Shown: positions 6,489 to 8,131 of the stretch, piece by piece
Numbering within the stretch: the first letter of the stretch is position 1
Layout of the letters: each line of letters opens with the position of its first letter
Assembly: GCA_018623305.1 (NCBI GenBank)
Contig: JAAZVR010000043.1
Location: forward strand, 1-8,131
DNA length: 8,131 nucleotides
Direction: 5' to 3'
Origin: Thiotrichales bacterium
Lineage (GTDB): Bacteria; Pseudomonadota; Gammaproteobacteria; JAAZVR01
The notes under the pieces: generated by a model
Told to the model about the DNA's origin: nothing
What the model saw: the letters and a program-made list of their open reading frames with translations, nothing else
Database searches by the model: none
Position numbers and translations under genes: made by a program

Positions 6489-7523
6489 ATGAAAGGGTTA
6501 CTCAGAGCATTACTCACGATTTATGCTGTTGTAGGCGCACATTCGGTTTGGGCTGCGAAAGATAAAACGGTTTCTGTGTTTGCAGAGCCAGCAGAAGTCA
6601 TCGAATTGCAGGAAACTTTAGATGTTCTTGCAACGGTGATTGCTAATGAATCCATTGATGTCGTCTCCACATTGACTGAACGCGTGCAAAGTATTCACTT
6701 CACAGAAGGTCAAATGGTATCCAAAGGCGACTTATTGGTGGTTTTAGATACGCGAGAAGCACAAGCCAATGTCGAGCAATCCAAGGCGATAACACTCGAG
6801 TCTCAACAACAATATGAGCGTGTCGTTAAACTAGCCAAGCAGCAGGGGATTTCCCAATCGACGGTTGACGAGAAGTTACGTGCATGGAAAGTCGCTCAAG
6901 CTCAGCAAACTCAAGCCGAAATTCACTTAGATAAACATTTTATTCGTGCGCCTTTTGATGGGCGTGTAGGCCTTCGGTACGTGAGTGTAGGGGCTTTGTT
7001 GCAGCCTGGAACAATGATTACAACCTTGGATGATGTTTCCCAAGTCAAAGCCGACTTTACGGTCTCGGCTGCTGAATTAGGTTACATAAAACCAGGTTTA
7101 TCGATAGAGTCAGCTCATCCCGCGTTTCCTAAAACCAAATTCAGTGGAAGCATTGAGACATTAGATACGCGCGTGAATGAGTCAACTCGTCGGTTAAATG
7201 TCCGCGCCTCTATTGCCAACCCTAATGTGCAGTTGCGACCGGGTATGTTGTTGACGACTCAGATTCAAAAGCCTACACGCTCTGCGCTGATGGTGCCCGC
7301 GACCGCAATAGTTGTTTTTGCCGATGATCAGATTGTTTATCAAATTGTCGATAAAGAAGGCACAAAAGTGGCTCAGAAACGCATTGTCAAAACAGGGGTG
7401 CGCACACCCTCTCAAGTGGAGATTCTCGAAGGCTTAAATGCAGGTGATTTGGTCGTTTCGGAAGGCGCATTAAAGCTGAAATCAGGCCGCAAAGTACAGA
7501 TTAAAGAAGGCCTTCAGCCATGA
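6489..7523 (+). CDS. RND efflux periplasmic adaptor subunit (HlyD/AcrA membrane fusion family), pump B
   Basis: A 344-residue adaptor with a signal peptide probably cleaved after residue 22 (HSVWA before AKDK) and no lipobox cysteine. A strong site AAAGGTGG at 6478-6485 precedes the ATG. Domains: first lipoyl half about 60-88 (FTEGQMVSKGDLLVVLD), alpha hairpin about 90-150, second lipoyl half about 152-182 (RAPFDGRVG, VSVGALLQPGT), beta-barrel about 185-262 (ESTRRLNVRA, then LRPGMLL) and membrane-proximal domain about 265-340 (LMVPATAIV). The hairpin tip carries R111, L115 and S122 in R-x3-L-x6-S spacing, as in TolC-docking adaptors. It is much closer to the classic MexH/VexC-style adaptor pattern than adaptor A, so the two pumps do not look like a recent tandem duplication. 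The stop overlaps the permease B start. Substrate unknown. Confidence 0.93.
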   Translation: MKGLLRALLTIYAVVGAHSVWAAKDKTVSVFAEPAEVIELQETLDVLATVIANESIDVVSTLTERVQSIHFTEGQMVSKGDLLVVLDTREAQANVEQSKAITLESQQQYERVVKLAKQQGISQSTVDEKLRAWKVAQAQQTQAEIHLDKHFIRAPFDGRVGLRYVSVGALLQPGTMITTLDDVSQVKADFTVSAAELGYIKPGLSIESAHPAFPKTKFSGSIETLDTRVNESTRRLNVRASIANPNVQLRPGMLLTTQIQKPTRSALMVPATAIVVFADDQIVYQIVDKEGTKVAQKRIVKTGVRTPSQVEILEGLNAGDLVVSEGALKLKSGRKVQIKEGLQP

Positions 7524-8131
7524 TGATTTCCAATATTTCGGTTAAAAGACCTGTACTTGCAACGGTTATGTCATTGCTTTTGGTCGCTTTTGGTTTGTTG
7601 GCTTTTGACCGTTTATCGCTGCGAGAATACCCAGATATTGATCCGCCTGTGGTTACCATTACAACCGATTATCCAGGGGCTTCCGCCTACATTGTTGAGT
7701 CTCGCATTACCAAGATGCTTGAGAACCGAATAGCGGGGGTTCAGGGGATTGAATACATGTCTTCGACCTCAAAAGATGGGCGATCAAAAATCACCATTCA
7801 ATTCGATATTGATCGAGATATTGATGCCGCGGCCAATGATGTTCGAGATCGGGTAGCACGAGTCGTTGATAGCCTACCTGAAGGGCTTGAGTTTCCGGAT
7901 GTTCGAAGAGCAGATGGAGATGAAAGCGTCATTATGTGGCTCAACTTAAATGCCGATGATATGACCGTACCTGAACTGACTGATTATGCAGAGCGTTATT
8001 TGGTCGACCGATTCGCAGTTTTGGATGGCGTCGCTCGTGTTCGTGTGGGGGGAGGCCAGTCGTTTGCAATGCGAATTTGGTTAAACCCTGAGCAACTCGC
8101 AGCCAGAGGTTTAACGGCGAATGATGTTGTG
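7520..8131 (+). CDS. RND efflux permease subunit (HAE-1 type), pump B, N-terminal part cut by window edge
   Basis: ATG at 7520 overlaps the adaptor B stop (ATGA) and opens 204 codons with no stop before the right edge; ATG 7523 is an equal alternative start. The sequence begins ISNISVKRPVLATVM, the usual RND N-terminus and TM1, then SLREYPDIDPP, TTDYPGASA and ITKMLENRIAGVQGI in the first part of the porter domain. AANDVRDRVARV, a conserved helix of hydrophobe/amphiphile efflux permeases, follows near residues 103-114. About a fifth of the expected 1020-1050 residues is present; the TM4 Asp pair and other relay residues lie outside. The N-terminus differs clearly from permease A (YPDID-P-V rather than AEDPSFT), placing it in another RND branch, nearer MexI/VexD-like proteins. 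It forms pump B with the adaptor just upstream. Confidence 0.93.
   Translation, partial: MMISNISVKRPVLATVMSLLLVAFGLLAFDRLSLREYPDIDPPVVTITTDYPGASAYIVESRITKMLENRIAGVQGIEYMSSTSKDGRSKITIQFDIDRDIDAAANDVRDRVARVVDSLPEGLEFPDVRRADGDESVIMWLNLNADDMTVPELTDYAERYLVDRFAVLDGVARVRVGGGQSFAMRIWLNPEQLAARGLTANDVV

Noticed and set aside
744..8131. Tandem duplication of one RND module
   Set aside because: The adaptors and permeases of the two modules differ throughout in sequence and branch-specific motifs; only general family features are shared.

Overview
The window looks like gammaproteobacterial chromosome of moderate GC content. This rests on family resemblance (a YfbR-like HD protein, RND efflux pumps with TolC-type adaptors, an Aer/MCP-style PAS sensor) and on tightly packed, overlapping genes. 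A sulfur-oxidising or marine Thiotrichales-type lineage would fit, but that is a guess from style, not a placement. I see no rRNA, tRNA, CRISPR array, transposase or integrase.

Layout. Bases 1-662 (minus strand) hold the N-terminal 220 residues of a Na+/phosphate cotransporter-type membrane protein, cut by the window edge. A divergent intergenic region of about 80 bases follows, with a good sigma70-like promoter facing right and a small inverted repeat inside it. From 744 to the right edge all genes are on the plus strand and closely spaced: RND adaptor A (744-1760), RND permease A (1757-4801), a tandem-PAS sensor (4842/5028-5912), a YfbR-like HD phosphohydrolase (5913-6479), RND adaptor B (6489-7523) and RND permease B (7520 to the edge, partial). 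Both adaptor/permease pairs overlap through an ATGA junction. The PAS and HD genes abut with no gap, and I see no convincing terminator between genes, so co-transcription of most of the block is plausible.

How the genes may work together. Each adaptor/permease pair should form the inner-membrane and periplasmic parts of a tripartite efflux pump. No outer-membrane factor is present, but both adaptors carry the hairpin-tip motif (R-x3-L-x6-S) used to contact TolC-type channels, so a channel encoded elsewhere is expected. The PAS protein could be the cytoplasmic sensor of the cluster, but it has no recognisable output domain and nothing in the sequence directly links it to the pumps.

Most notable observation. 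The PAS gene has an in-frame TAG at 4956-4958 that splits off a coiled-coil N-terminus with its own GTG start and ribosome-binding site at 4842. Homology between the two PAS repeats appears to extend a few residues upstream of the first start codon after the TAG. This suggests a recently broken gene, readthrough or re-initiation, or a sequence error. A second, weaker observation is that the palindrome AGGCCT occurs 13 times where about 2 are expected. I found no clear evidence of a wholly new system.
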